Source: Enhygromyxa salina (lineage in GTDB: Bacteria; Myxococcota_A; Polyangia; Nannocystales; Nannocystaceae). From it: a DNA stretch of 64,000 nucleotides. The notes beneath the pieces were generated by a model. It saw only the letters and a program-made list of their open reading frames with translations. It was not told where the DNA came from and searched no databases. The stretch spans positions 50,620-114,619 of the forward strand of contig NZ_JMCC02000013.1 in NCBI RefSeq assembly GCF_000737335.2, in the 5' to 3' direction. The translations under genes were made by a program, and so were the position numbers. Positions 1-9,713 of the stretch are shown piece by piece (the first letter of the stretch is position 1; every line of letters begins with the position of its first letter).

Positions 1-398
1 CCCACTACGAGTCCACCGGGGAGCTGGTCAGCGAGCGCGAGGGCGCAATGTTCGAGCAGCGGGCCCGGTGCGTGTGGAACTGGATCGATGAGTTCGCCCC
101 GCCGGATTTCCGCTACCGGATCCGCGCCGAGCCAGCCACGCTCGAGCTCGAGGGCGAGCCACGCATCGCCCTCGAGCGCCTGGTCGCCGCGCTCGAGCAA
201 GACCCAAAGGCCAGCGACGCCGAGCTGGTCCCGCACATGAAGCAGATGTTCGAAGGGCTCGAGCTCGGGCCCAAAGAGTTCTTCCCGGTCGTCTATCAGC
301 TGCTGATCGACCGCCCCAAGGGGCCGAAGCTCACGACCTTGATCTCGGTCATGGGCATCGAGCGCGCGCTGCCGCTGCTGCAAGCCTCGCTTGCCTAG
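1..398 (+). CDS. lysS: Class I lysyl-tRNA synthetase, C-terminal fragment (window edge)
   Basis: Lysyl-tRNA synthetases charge tRNA-Lys with lysine in the cytoplasm. The reading frame is open from the first complete codon at position 3, so the gene begins upstream of the window and only about 131 C-terminal residues are present. The piece 'CVWNWIDEFAPPDFRY' followed by an alpha-helical tail with 'MFEGLELGPKEFFPVVYQ' and 'GPKLTTLISVMG' resembles the helical anticodon-binding end of the class I (archaeal-type) LysRS, not the class II enzyme of most bacteria. Catalytic motifs (HIGH, KMSKS) lie outside the window, so the family call rests on the tail alone. The internal ATG at 48 is not a start, because coding sequence continues in front of it. 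Confidence 0.6.
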   Translation, partial: HYESTGELVSEREGAMFEQRARCVWNWIDEFAPPDFRYRIRAEPATLELEGEPRIALERLVAALEQDPKASDAELVPHMKQMFEGLELGPKEFFPVVYQLLIDRPKGPKLTTLISVMGIERALPLLQASLA

Positions 399-408
399 CT
401 GAAACAAC

Positions 409-1539
409 TCAGAGCTCGGCCGCCGCAACCACGCGGGCGACGATCTCGCCCAGCCAAGCCTGGCCCACCGCAACCTGCTCGTCGTCCAGCCCCTGGACCC
501 ACTCGATGTGATCGGCCCCGTCGGGCACGAGCGACCACGGGCACGCCGGCAGCTCGACGCCGTCGAAGTTGGGCACCCGCCCGTCCCGCTCGACCAAGAA
601 TCGCTCGAGCTGCTTGCGGCGCTCGGCGATCGCCAAGTCGATGATCTGGGCCCCCGCGGCGACGGGGATCCTGGCTGGATCATCGCTGCTGACGCGCGCG
701 AGCCGAACGCTGCGATACCACTCGCGCAGCGCGAACAGCTGCGCGATGTAGGCGATGTTCTGACGCTGCCGCGGCTGCAGACGGTCTGTCCACCCCGGCC
801 GCAGCTGGCGCTCCACGTTGCGAGTCTGGCGGAGCACGAACGACCCATCCCCCACGTCGCGGCGGACGATCTGCCCGGCACCGACCACCGATCCATAGCC
901 AACCTGCGTCGGCCCCACGAGCCCTGCGAGCCCGCCTAGGAAGATCCGATGCTCGCGCAGGAACACGCCGCGAACCACGTCGCCGACCAGCGAAGGCGTG
1001 GCCTTGTCGCCGCGCTCGCCCCACGGCGTGAAATTGAAGTGGATGAAGCCCGAGCCGACCTCGGAGTGATCGCTGCGCGAGGTCCCGCCGGCCATCAGGC
1101 AGTCACAAAAATTGATCACGCTGCCAAGCGTGACGAACGACAGCAACAGCGTGTGCTTGAGCCCCACGCAGTGCGCCGTCGAAGCCTCCTCCTCGAGCAA
1201 GGTCCCGGGCCGCACGTGGGCGTTCGCGCCCAGCTTGGCGCCGCGCAACAACACGGCGCCCTCGACGTACCCGCTCGCAACCGCGGCGCCCTTCGCGAGC
1301 GCGCTGTCAACGATCACCGCTGGCCCCTCGCGGCCAAGCTCGACGTCCGCGCCGACAAAACAGCGCGCCCCTTGCAGCCGCGTGCCGGGATGCAAGATCG
1401 CCCCGGGCCGCACGCGATCGAGGTCGACCTCGGGACCCACGAAGGTCTGGCGGGGATCGACGATCGTCACTCCCTGGGCGCGCAGGGACGCGAGTCGGGC
1501 CTCGAGTACGGCGACAGTGTCGGACAATGCCTCGCTCAC
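409..1539 (-). CDS. Left-handed beta-helix (hexapeptide repeat) protein, GlmU-like
   Basis: A protein of 376 residues. The middle is built of imperfect hexapeptide turns (for example VRPGAILHPGTRL, AVIVDSALAKGAAV, VLLRGAKLGANAHV), the pattern of a left-handed parallel beta-helix found in UDP-GlcNAc pyrophosphorylase/acetyltransferase (GlmU C-terminal half) and other acyl- or nucleotidyl-sugar enzymes. There is no N-terminal nucleotidyltransferase signature (no LAAGxGTRM), so this is not a complete GlmU. The C-terminal 120 residues are helical and unfamiliar. The frame is open further upstream, but that part runs through the divergent gene at 1604; the GTG at 1539 gives a start just ahead of the conserved region. 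Substrate unknown. Confidence 0.6.
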   Translation of the reverse strand: MSEALSDTVAVLEARLASLRAQGVTIVDPRQTFVGPEVDLDRVRPGAILHPGTRLQGARCFVGADVELGREGPAVIVDSALAKGAAVASGYVEGAVLLRGAKLGANAHVRPGTLLEEEASTAHCVGLKHTLLLSFVTLGSVINFCDCLMAGGTSRSDHSEVGSGFIHFNFTPWGERGDKATPSLVGDVVRGVFLREHRIFLGGLAGLVGPTQVGYGSVVGAGQIVRRDVGDGSFVLRQTRNVERQLRPGWTDRLQPRQRQNIAYIAQLFALREWYRSVRLARVSSDDPARIPVAAGAQIIDLAIAERRKQLERFLVERDGRVPNFDGVELPACPWSLVPDGADHIEWVQGLDDEQVAVGQAWLGEIVARVVAAAEL

Positions 1540-1603
1540 AGCTCGCGCTATATCACGCCGGCTTGGAGCTGCCTCGCTGCCGCCGTACTCTATCGCGCCG
1601 AGC

Positions 1604-2293
1604 ATGAGCCAGCTGACCGACACCGAGATCGAAGAGGCCGCAGCCGAAGCCGGGATCTCCCCCGCCGAGCTGCGGGCTGCTTTGGCGGAGCAGGCGGGCG
1701 GTGGGGCGATCGCCAGGCGAGGGGGCACCGGCTTGCAGGCGAGCGGCATGGTCCCCCCGTCGCCCCGCGGCGTCAGCGTCGCCAACGCCGAGACCACCCT
1801 GCCGTACCCACCCGAGCAGGCGGTCCGCAACCTCAAGCATCAGATCGAGCGAGCGATCGGCAGCACCGGCCACATGATGGGCTCGACCGAGGCCGACATC
1901 TACGACGAGGCCGCGGGCATCATCTACCGGATCCAAGCAGAGAGCGACGGCGCCAAAGGTTCGCTGGTCCGTGTCGACATCGACCCGACCCCACTGCGAA
2001 GCCGGCGACTGCTGACGAGCATGGGCCTTGGCGCGACCGTGGGTCTGTTTGCGGTCTCGGGGCTCATCATCCCCGGGCTGATCGGCTGGGCCCTGATCGC
2101 CGGCGCCGTCGGCCTGACCGCGCTGGGGGGTACTGCCATGCTCGCGCTGCGCCAGCGGGCCATTCAAGACGCGCGCGCGATCACAGCCAACGCCCTGGTC
2201 GAGGCCGAGCACGGCACCCCGGTCGCGATTGGTGACTATGTCGGCCAAGGCGACGATCGCCCCAAGGCGCTCCCGCCCGCCCGCGAGATGTAG
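1604..2293 (+). CDS. Hypothetical membrane protein with two transmembrane helices
   Basis: 229 residues, not recognised as a named family. The N-terminus is helical and acidic (MSQLTDTEIEEAAAEAG), reminiscent of a short helical domain. The central part has alternating hydrophobic and polar stretches. Residues about 145-190 form two closely spaced hydrophobic helices (MGLGATVGLFAVSGLIIPG and LIGWALIAGAVGLTALGG), giving a hairpin in the inner membrane with both long segments on the same side. The gene is divergent from the beta-helix protein, with about 64 bp between the chosen starts, so the two probably share a bidirectional promoter region. Function unknown. Confidence 0.7.
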   Translation: MSQLTDTEIEEAAAEAGISPAELRAALAEQAGGGAIARRGGTGLQASGMVPPSPRGVSVANAETTLPYPPEQAVRNLKHQIERAIGSTGHMMGSTEADIYDEAAGIIYRIQAESDGAKGSLVRVDIDPTPLRSRRLLTSMGLGATVGLFAVSGLIIPGLIGWALIAGAVGLTALGGTAMLALRQRAIQDARAITANALVEAEHGTPVAIGDYVGQGDDRPKALPPAREM

Positions 2294-2751
2294 CCCACGT
2301 AATCGGGGTCACGCAGCTTCACTCTAGCGCCCAAACACGAGCGTCAACTCACATGCCATGCGCACTCACTCGAGCCTGCGCGCAGCATTGTTGCCAGCTA
2401 GGCCCCGAGTACATTGTTTACGAAGCATCGAGCGATATCGCAGAGGCCGCTCCGTCTTGTTCAGGTTAGCGCTCTCACACCCACTACACCCCACAAACAC
2501 AAACGTCGCGGCTCGGGTGTGTTCCATGTCTGCTAGCTCGCCAGCTCAACGACTCCCGCTGATCAACGCCCCGGCTACTTCGCATCAATTGCAGCGACCG
2601 ACCGCGAGCTCGAATCCTCGCATGATAGTGTGTATTGCATGTCTCGATTGCCACGCTCGCAACGGGAACGTCTTCTTCGCTGTATTTTGCGCGCTGACGG
2701 CTACGACCTTTTTGATTGACCTACGATCTATCGTCGTTGCAAATGATGGTC
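2294..2751. other. Intergenic region, AT-richer than surroundings
   Basis: No gene is supported here. A frame of 178 codons crosses it but overlaps the following protease and shows no protein-like pattern. Base composition drops clearly toward AT between about 2600 and 2760, unlike the flanking genes, which is where the promoter and 5' untranslated region of the secreted protease would lie. I could not identify a clear -35/-10 pair. Confidence 0.5.
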
Positions 2752-4224
<1,473 letters not shown>

Positions 4225-4232
4225 GCCACCCG

Positions 4233-4257
4233 CCGACCGGTGGCCCCCACCGGTCGG
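4233..4257 (+). terminator. Perfect 11-bp hairpin after the metalloprotease
   Basis: An 11-bp perfect inverted repeat (ccgaccggtgg / ccaccggtcgg) with a 3-nt loop begins nine bases after the protease stop codon. It lacks a T-run, so it may stall polymerase or protect the 3' end rather than act as a full intrinsic terminator. Confidence 0.5.
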
Positions 4258-4576
4258 GCGCTCATGGTGAACCCCGAGTCCCGGCACGCTACAATGGCGG
4301 CCGGGATTTTCGATCGTGCGCCCCACCCTGGTGGGCCCAAGCGCGACGCGGCCCGCCGCGCCCGGAGACCGAGCGCGTCGAGCCCATCCCTCGAGTGAGT
4401 GTGCAGTGCCCCTGGACTCACGGGTCACATCCCCAAGCGAACAGACAGCCCCCTGAGGGCGAGCGAGGCCGACGGTGAGGGACAAACCACAGTCGCTTGG
4501 GCGATGTGTTTCGATCACGCGCGATCCAATTTCTCACGCGCTTGCTTCGGGCGCGCAATTTGACCACATTCAAGTC
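4258..4576. other. Intergenic region
   Basis: About 320 bp between the protease terminator and the next lipoprotein. I see no gene, RNA or clear repeat. The promoter of the downstream lipoprotein must lie here, but no motif stands out. Confidence 0.4.
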
Positions 4577-5182
4577 ATGACTTGCCACGCCCGTCTCAGC
4601 AGTGGCGCCTGCGCGTTGTTGGTCGCGCTTGCTGCGACCCTCAGCGCCTGCGATCCCTCGCGCCAGATCTTCGATGGTGGCAACGAAGACAGCGCAGACA
4701 CCAGCAACGACACTGGCAACACCCCGTCCGGCAGCTGGATTGCGATGGGCCAGGGCGAAGAGGGCTGGAACCCGGTCGAGAACGGCGACGAGCTGCTCAT
4801 GGTGCTTGGCGGCCAGGGCCTGTTGATGTTCCCCATGCCGTTGCGCGGGGCCGGCTTCACGCTGGCCCCGGATCCCAGCGACTACACGGATCCCCGCACG
4901 CCAAAGTTCGACATGTACCTCGACATCGACGGCTTCGATCTCGACTTTGGCGGGCACTTCAAGCGGCTGTCGAACTACCCGGTGCCGTTCACGGTGCTCG
5001 CGGATGGCACCTACGAGTTCGTCTACATCACGCTGTTCGTGCCCGATGAGCTGTTCAACCCCTGCGACATCCACGGCCTGCCCGGTGAACTGCACGCCGA
5101 GCTCGATGTCTCCGACGGCTACACGCTCACGTGGGATCGCACGGTCACGATGGCGGTGCCGCCCGAGCTGTGCGACCCGTGA
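4577..5182 (+). CDS. Predicted lipoprotein, unknown function
   Basis: 201 residues. The N-terminus is a type II signal peptide with lipobox LSAC (cysteine at about residue 25), then a short Asp/Ser/Thr-rich linker (DSADTSNDTGN) typical of surface lipoproteins in these bacteria. The remaining 150 residues are beta-rich with two cysteines near the end and no family I recognise. The start at 4577 is the ATG immediately before the signal peptide; the longer frame adds an unconvincing N-terminus. It converges with the outer-membrane protein at 5187 with only four bases between stop codons. Confidence 0.65.
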   Translation: MTCHARLSSGACALLVALAATLSACDPSRQIFDGGNEDSADTSNDTGNTPSGSWIAMGQGEEGWNPVENGDELLMVLGGQGLLMFPMPLRGAGFTLAPDPSDYTDPRTPKFDMYLDIDGFDLDFGGHFKRLSNYPVPFTVLADGTYEFVYITLFVPDELFNPCDIHGLPGELHAELDVSDGYTLTWDRTVTMAVPPELCDP

Positions 5183-5186
5183 GCGC

Positions 5187-6416
5187 TCAGGGATCCTTCG
5201 GGCTCGCGGGCTTCTTCTTGCGCCCGCCGATCAGCTTGGGCGCGGCCAGGTCCACGCGCAGCGACCACCCGGCGCTGTAGTGCAGGCCCTTCTCGGCCGT
5301 CACCTCTTCAACGTTGGCCGACCACAAGTAGTGATAGCCAAGCAGCGCGTAGGGCCCCGTGTACAGCGGCCCGACCAGCTTGATGTGGAGGTCGAGCATC
5401 GCCCGGCCCTCGACACCCAGGGTCCCGATGTTGACGGCCTCTGGGTTTTCCTTGTCGTAGTAGAGGTCCTGCAGCACCGAGCCCAAGAACACATGGTTGA
5501 GCCCGCCGGCCACGCCAACATCGAGGCGCAGCCGCTTGCCAAACCCAAACTCGTGGTCGTAGCCCAGCAGCAAGCTCCACATCCCGCCTGGGTTGAAGAA
5601 CTTGTGAAAGTCCAGCCACACGTTGATGCCCACGACCTCCGCATCGAGGATGAAGCCGTAGTCGAACCCGCCAAACCGGGTCTTGCCAAGATCCCCCGCC
5701 CCAGACGTGGTGACCATCATGTTGTCGATCGAGTCTTGGATCGACTTGTCCCGATCGAACAGACCGTTCTTGGCGCTGGTCCCGTGCGTGTAGCCAACCC
5801 GGGCCGCGAGCCCGAGACGAAACAGGCGAAAGCCCCCGAGCGGCCTGAACGACTCTTCCTCGGCCGGCTCCGCTTCAGGCTCGACACTGTCGGCTTCGCC
5901 CGCGGGCGCGGGTCCTTCGACGGGCGCGGGTGCTGGGGCAACGGCTGGGGTTGGGGTTGGCTGGCTTGGCGGAGCAGGCTCTTGGACCGCCGGCTCTTGC
6001 ACGACCGGGTCAGGCTTGGCCTCGGTCGGAGGATCCGCTGGGACGTCGGCCCCCGGCTGTGTCGCGTCAGTCGGCTCGACCGCGATCTCGTCGGTCGCGG
6101 GCGGCGGCTCGTCGGGCGCGACCTGGATCGCCTCGTCCTCGACCGGTTGCTCCGGCGCGCTGGGGTCCTGCTCGGGGACCGTGGGGTCCTCGTCGGGGAC
6201 CGTGGGGTCCTCGTCGGGAACTGTGGGGTCCTCGTCGGCGACCGGCGGCTCCGCTTCGCCCGAACCCACATCTTCGCTCGGCGGCGTCGGGTCCGTGGCC
6301 GGCGGCTCCGCGTCCTGGCTTGGCGGCAGATCGCCGATGTCCGGTGGGAGCGCCGGAGGTCCAAGCACCGACAGGCTCCAGAGCGCGACCGCAGCGACCA
6401 GCATCCCCTCAGCCAT
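5187..6416 (-). CDS. Outer-membrane beta-barrel-like protein with long Pro/Glu/Asp linker
   Basis: 409 residues. A hydrophobic N-terminal segment (signal or anchor, residues about 5-24) is followed by about 180 residues rich in Pro, Glu, Asp and Ala that would be extended. The linker holds tandem DEDPTVP heptads encoded by nearly identical 21-bp units around 6171-6243. The C-terminal 220 residues alternate polar and hydrophobic residues with glycine and aromatic girdles, as in eight- or ten-stranded barrels (GFDYGFILDAEVVGI, ALLGYHYLWS). It ends in a short basic tail (GGRKKK), unusual for a barrel, whose last residue is normally aromatic. Start chosen at the ATG of MAEGML; an ATG eight codons earlier is possible. 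Confidence 0.6.
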   Translation of the reverse strand: MAEGMLVAAVALWSLSVLGPPALPPDIGDLPPSQDAEPPATDPTPPSEDVGSGEAEPPVADEDPTVPDEDPTVPDEDPTVPEQDPSAPEQPVEDEAIQVAPDEPPPATDEIAVEPTDATQPGADVPADPPTEAKPDPVVQEPAVQEPAPPSQPTPTPAVAPAPAPVEGPAPAGEADSVEPEAEPAEEESFRPLGGFRLFRLGLAARVGYTHGTSAKNGLFDRDKSIQDSIDNMMVTTSGAGDLGKTRFGGFDYGFILDAEVVGINVWLDFHKFFNPGGMWSLLLGYDHEFGFGKRLRLDVGVAGGLNHVFLGSVLQDLYYDKENPEAVNIGTLGVEGRAMLDLHIKLVGPLYTGPYALLGYHYLWSANVEEVTAEKGLHYSAGWSLRVDLAAPKLIGGRKKKPASPKDP

Positions 6417-6593
6417 GCCACGCCACCGCGCGCAGCGCAAAAGCCAGCAGAAGCTGCGCCGGGCGCTTGCGCTCGATCGCCGCTCTCACGCCGCTGAGCC
6501 GCGTTTGGGTCGCCCAGGACGGCGCGATCGCCAACCTAGATGCAGACGGGCGGCCGGGGCCGGCTGGGGGTCGAAACCAGCTACTGTCGGGCT

Positions 6594-7097
6594 GTGAGCG
6601 AGCGCGAGTTCAAGCCCCTCCGCGTCGCGGTGATGACCGTGTCCGACACCCGCACGACCCACGACGATCGCAGCGGCGCCCTGCTCATCGAGCGCCTCGA
6701 AGCCGCGGGTCACTCGCTGGCCGCGCGGGCGATCGTCCGCGACGAGGTCGAGCTCATTCGCGCCCAGCTGTCCACGTGGATCGAAGATCCCGGCGTCCAG
6801 GTCGTGCTCGCCACCGGGGGCACGGGCCTGACCGCGCGCGATGTCACCCCCGAGGCCCTCGCCCCGCTCGTGACCAAGCCGATCCCCGGCTTCGGCGAGC
6901 TGTTTCGCTGGCTGTCCTACGCCGAGATCGGGACCTCGACGATCCAGAGCCGCGCCGACGCGGCGCTGTGCGAGCAGACCTTGGTGTTTGTGCTGCCCGG
7001 CTCGCCGGGTGCGTGTCGGACCGCCTGGGATCAGATCCTCGCGCAGCAGCTCGACACCCGCCACCGCCCCTGCAACTTCCCCGAGCTGTTGTTCTGA
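6594..7097 (+). CDS. moaB: MoaB/MogA-family molybdopterin biosynthesis protein
   Basis: 167 residues, the usual length of MoaB. Family members bind molybdopterin; MogA-type enzymes adenylylate it for molybdate insertion. Recognisable blocks are VMTVSDTRT near the N-terminus, the binding motif TGGTGLTARDVTPE, IPGFGELFRWLSY, IGTSTIQSRA and LPGSPGA. The GTG at 6594 starts exactly at the conserved region; the longer frame adds eighteen unrelated residues. No other molybdenum cofactor gene is nearby, so it sits apart from its pathway. The gene converges with the metallo-beta-lactamase-fold protein, 31 bp separating their ends. Confidence 0.85.
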   Translation: MSEREFKPLRVAVMTVSDTRTTHDDRSGALLIERLEAAGHSLAARAIVRDEVELIRAQLSTWIEDPGVQVVLATGGTGLTARDVTPEALAPLVTKPIPGFGELFRWLSYAEIGTSTIQSRADAALCEQTLVFVLPGSPGACRTAWDQILAQQLDTRHRPCNFPELLF

Positions 7098-7128
7098 CGC
7101 GCAGCGTCGCGCCCGGCGACGTGGTTGC

Positions 7129-7977
7129 TCAGGGCGAGATCCGCTGGCCAGAGTTCAGATCATAGACGTGCCCAGGCAGCCCGATCCGAAACCCCAGCCG
7201 CTCCACCAACGCGCGGTGCACCTCGATGTCATCTTCGTGATGCATCAGCACCATCTTGTGCCGCACTGACTCCGGTAGCTTCTCGAGCAGCGTGAACGCC
7301 CCGTGGACCTGCCCGGGGTAGTCCGTGAAGGTCGAGTCGTGAAAGTACACGCTGGTCCGCGGCTCGATCGACACCAGGAAGTCCGCGTCGACGGTGCAGT
7401 CCCCACTCCACCAGGCGATCCGATCCCCACGCCCCACTTCGATCTCGAGTGAACACGACGGCTTGCCAGGCACGTGCTCGCTCTCGCGTGCGACGATCTG
7501 ATGCCCGTTGCAGTCAAACCGCTCGCTGTGCCGCCACGGGTTGGCGCCCGGCTCCTCCCACCCGCTCGGCTCGACGATCTCGAAGTAAGAGTCGAGCGTG
7601 CCTGCGCGGGGGTTGTTGCCAACCTTGAGGTAGCGAAGGGAAGCCGCGAGCGACTCCCACACCTCGTCTCTCACCGCACGGTGCGCCAAAAATTTTGGGC
7701 GCTGACCGCCGCTCATGATCGCCGGCGTGTCACCGCACGCTTGGTAGTAGCGCTGGAACGCGAAGTCCTCGAGCCCGAAGATGTGATCACCGTGGACGTG
7801 GGTGACGATCTGTCCGTCGATCTGATGCCAGTCGAGTCCCGCGTGCCACAGCTGATCCGGCGCTTGGCGACCGCAGTCGATCAACCACCGCTCGCCGTTC
7901 GGGAACCGCACCATTGAGCAGGTGGTCCCGTAGCGGCGCGAGAAGGCCCCCCCGGATCCGAGGAAGCGCAGCGTCAT
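7129..7977 (-). CDS. Metallo-beta-lactamase-fold hydrolase, RNase Z-like
   Basis: 282 residues. The N-terminal strand-loop 'LRFLGSGGAFS' and the metal site THVHGDHIFGLE (His60, His62, Asp64, His65) identify the metallo-beta-lactamase fold. The lack of residues before the first strand and the FGLE following the metal motif are typical of the RNase Z/ElaC and arylsulfatase-like branch. Later motifs include 'WWSGDC' (third metal ligand Asp) and 'LMHHEDD' (C-terminal His ligand region), both present, so the active site looks intact. It could be a tRNA 3' endonuclease or a small-molecule phosphodiesterase; the long insertion in the middle (about residues 95-170) makes a canonical RNase Z less certain. 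Confidence 0.75.
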   Translation of the reverse strand: MTLRFLGSGGAFSRRYGTTCSMVRFPNGERWLIDCGRQAPDQLWHAGLDWHQIDGQIVTHVHGDHIFGLEDFAFQRYYQACGDTPAIMSGGQRPKFLAHRAVRDEVWESLAASLRYLKVGNNPRAGTLDSYFEIVEPSGWEEPGANPWRHSERFDCNGHQIVARESEHVPGKPSCSLEIEVGRGDRIAWWSGDCTVDADFLVSIEPRTSVYFHDSTFTDYPGQVHGAFTLLEKLPESVRHKMVLMHHEDDIEVHRALVERLGFRIGLPGHVYDLNSGQRISP

Positions 7978-8143
7978 GGGTGAGCCGTCGACCACGGCCG
8001 TGGCAGTGTACAGCGTCCGGCCCCGATCCAAAGCAGAAGCGGATTTCTGCGAACCAATCCCGTCCGGCTAGCTCGATTCATGCCAACTCTAGACGGTGGC
8101 CAATAGGCCAATCGAGCCCGACGAGCGCCCGCGCCTCGCTCGC

Positions 8144-9571
8144 TCAGCCCTCGGTCAGCTGATCACGCCGACGGCGCAATGCAGCTACAAGCGCCCAGCC
8201 GTTCAGCGTCACGACCCCAAGGACCGCCCCAAACATCACCGCCGAAGGCCAGACGTCCTTCGGGTGCTGATCCACCATGAGCAGGTACCCATCGGGGTTC
8301 GCGGATAGCGGTCGCTCGATCCGCACTGCCACGATCGAGGCCGTTGGGACCGTCAGCCGGCCATCACTGAGCGCCACGGGCTCGAGCCGCGCGCCGCTGG
8401 CATCGAGCTGCCAGCCGGTCTCGGCCGTGTTGTCACCATAAGTGAACGACAGCTCAGCACCGGATGCCGCGAGGTCTTTGAACTCGAGCAGGTAGGTGGC
8501 CCGCCGCGGGAGCACCAAGCCCCCCACCATTGGATCGGCGCTGGCGAGGTCCTCGCCGTTGTTCAGCGCGCGGGTGAGCTCCTGGTACAGCTCGACGTTC
8601 GGCTCGACGGCGCCTGACCCAAGCTCGACCGCGTACACCCACACGGTGTCACGCTTCTCGACGAACGCCCAAGGCTTGCCGAGCACACCGATGATCTGGT
8701 CCGCCGACTCGCGCGTGGGCCAGGTCGTGCGCCCCAGCTGAACCATCGCGGCCGACTGGGCGACCACGACGCGGAGCTTGTCGTTGGCGCCCAACTCGAC
8801 CTCACCACCAGCCGCGAGCGCGACCTTGTTGCTGCCCGCAGCCACCGCCGCGGCCGTGGCTGCCGGGTCGAGGTCAACGATGTCGATCAGCTCTTCCGCG
8901 TTGAAGAAGGTCTGCAGCTTCTCCCACTGCGGGACCTCGTCGATCCGGCGCATGCGGCCCTCGAAGCGGCCGGGAAACTCGTTGTCGGCGTTCTGCGTGG
9001 CCCGAGGGATCGCCACGAACAGGCTCGCGTCGGCCTCGATCAGCCGCATGAAGCCGATCCAACCTTCACTGCTCTGCATGCGCGCGGCGTGCTGCACATC
9101 GGGATCACCTTCGAGGACCACCCACGCGTTGTCGAGGCGCTCGGTGAACTGCCCGTCTTTGTAGATGTCGCCGACGTGGCCAAGATCTCGCGGCTCGGAC
9201 TGCAGGCTGCGCAGGAAGTAACGAAAATCGCTCCAGGTCGCGGCGAGCAAGAACATGCCAACGACGACGACCACGGCCGAGACGATCGGCGAGCGGCCCC
9301 ATCCAACCTTGCTCCGCATCCCCGCCTCTTCGACGGTGTAGGGGCGCTCACCCAGGTTTGGATCGAGCTCCCCGTCAAGCTGCGCCCCCACCTGATCACG
9401 CGCCTGCGCGACGACCCGATCAAACCCATCACCATCGAGCGCCTCGAGGTCGTCGTCGTCGTCGTCCTCGTCGTCCTGAGTGTGGGGTCGATTCTCGGGA
9501 CCGGCCCCGTCCGCGTCGGTGGCGGTCGGGGCGATGTCGTCCTCGCGGTCCGGATCCTGTTCGTCGCTCAC
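8144..9571 (-). CDS. Hypothetical membrane protein with acidic cytoplasmic tail
   Basis: 475 residues, no family recognised. The first 90 residues are highly acidic and probably disordered (DDEDDDDDD run). A single transmembrane helix follows at about 95-115 (SAVVVVVGMFLLAATWS), then a 330-residue mainly beta domain, then a second hydrophobic helix near the C-terminus (VWPSAVMFGAVLGVVTLNG) with a basic tail. The topology gives a large periplasmic domain clamped by two helices. GTG at 9571 is chosen because the frame upstream of it adds only unstructured residues. A spacer of about 142 bp separates it from the upstream protease gene on the same strand. Confidence 0.65.
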   Translation of the reverse strand: MSDEQDPDREDDIAPTATDADGAGPENRPHTQDDEDDDDDDLEALDGDGFDRVVAQARDQVGAQLDGELDPNLGERPYTVEEAGMRSKVGWGRSPIVSAVVVVVGMFLLAATWSDFRYFLRSLQSEPRDLGHVGDIYKDGQFTERLDNAWVVLEGDPDVQHAARMQSSEGWIGFMRLIEADASLFVAIPRATQNADNEFPGRFEGRMRRIDEVPQWEKLQTFFNAEELIDIVDLDPAATAAAVAAGSNKVALAAGGEVELGANDKLRVVVAQSAAMVQLGRTTWPTRESADQIIGVLGKPWAFVEKRDTVWVYAVELGSGAVEPNVELYQELTRALNNGEDLASADPMVGGLVLPRRATYLLEFKDLAASGAELSFTYGDNTAETGWQLDASGARLEPVALSDGRLTVPTASIVAVRIERPLSANPDGYLLMVDQHPKDVWPSAVMFGAVLGVVTLNGWALVAALRRRRDQLTEG

Positions 9572-9713
9572 GGGCACCTCGCTATACCACGGGTCGGACT
9601 GACTGGCTGCGCGCACCGGGCCATCGACGCCAGACCCCTAAAAAGGTTCCAGGAGCGCGAGGAGCCCCAACGGCCCGAGGAGCGAGCAACCAGACGCGAG
9701 GGGTCCTTTACTC

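Noticed and set aside
949..2235. Plus-strand frame of 428 codons opposite the beta-helix gene
   Set aside because: Arg/His-rich shadow of the minus-strand gene; the hexapeptide repeats and the membrane protein at 1604 explain the region.
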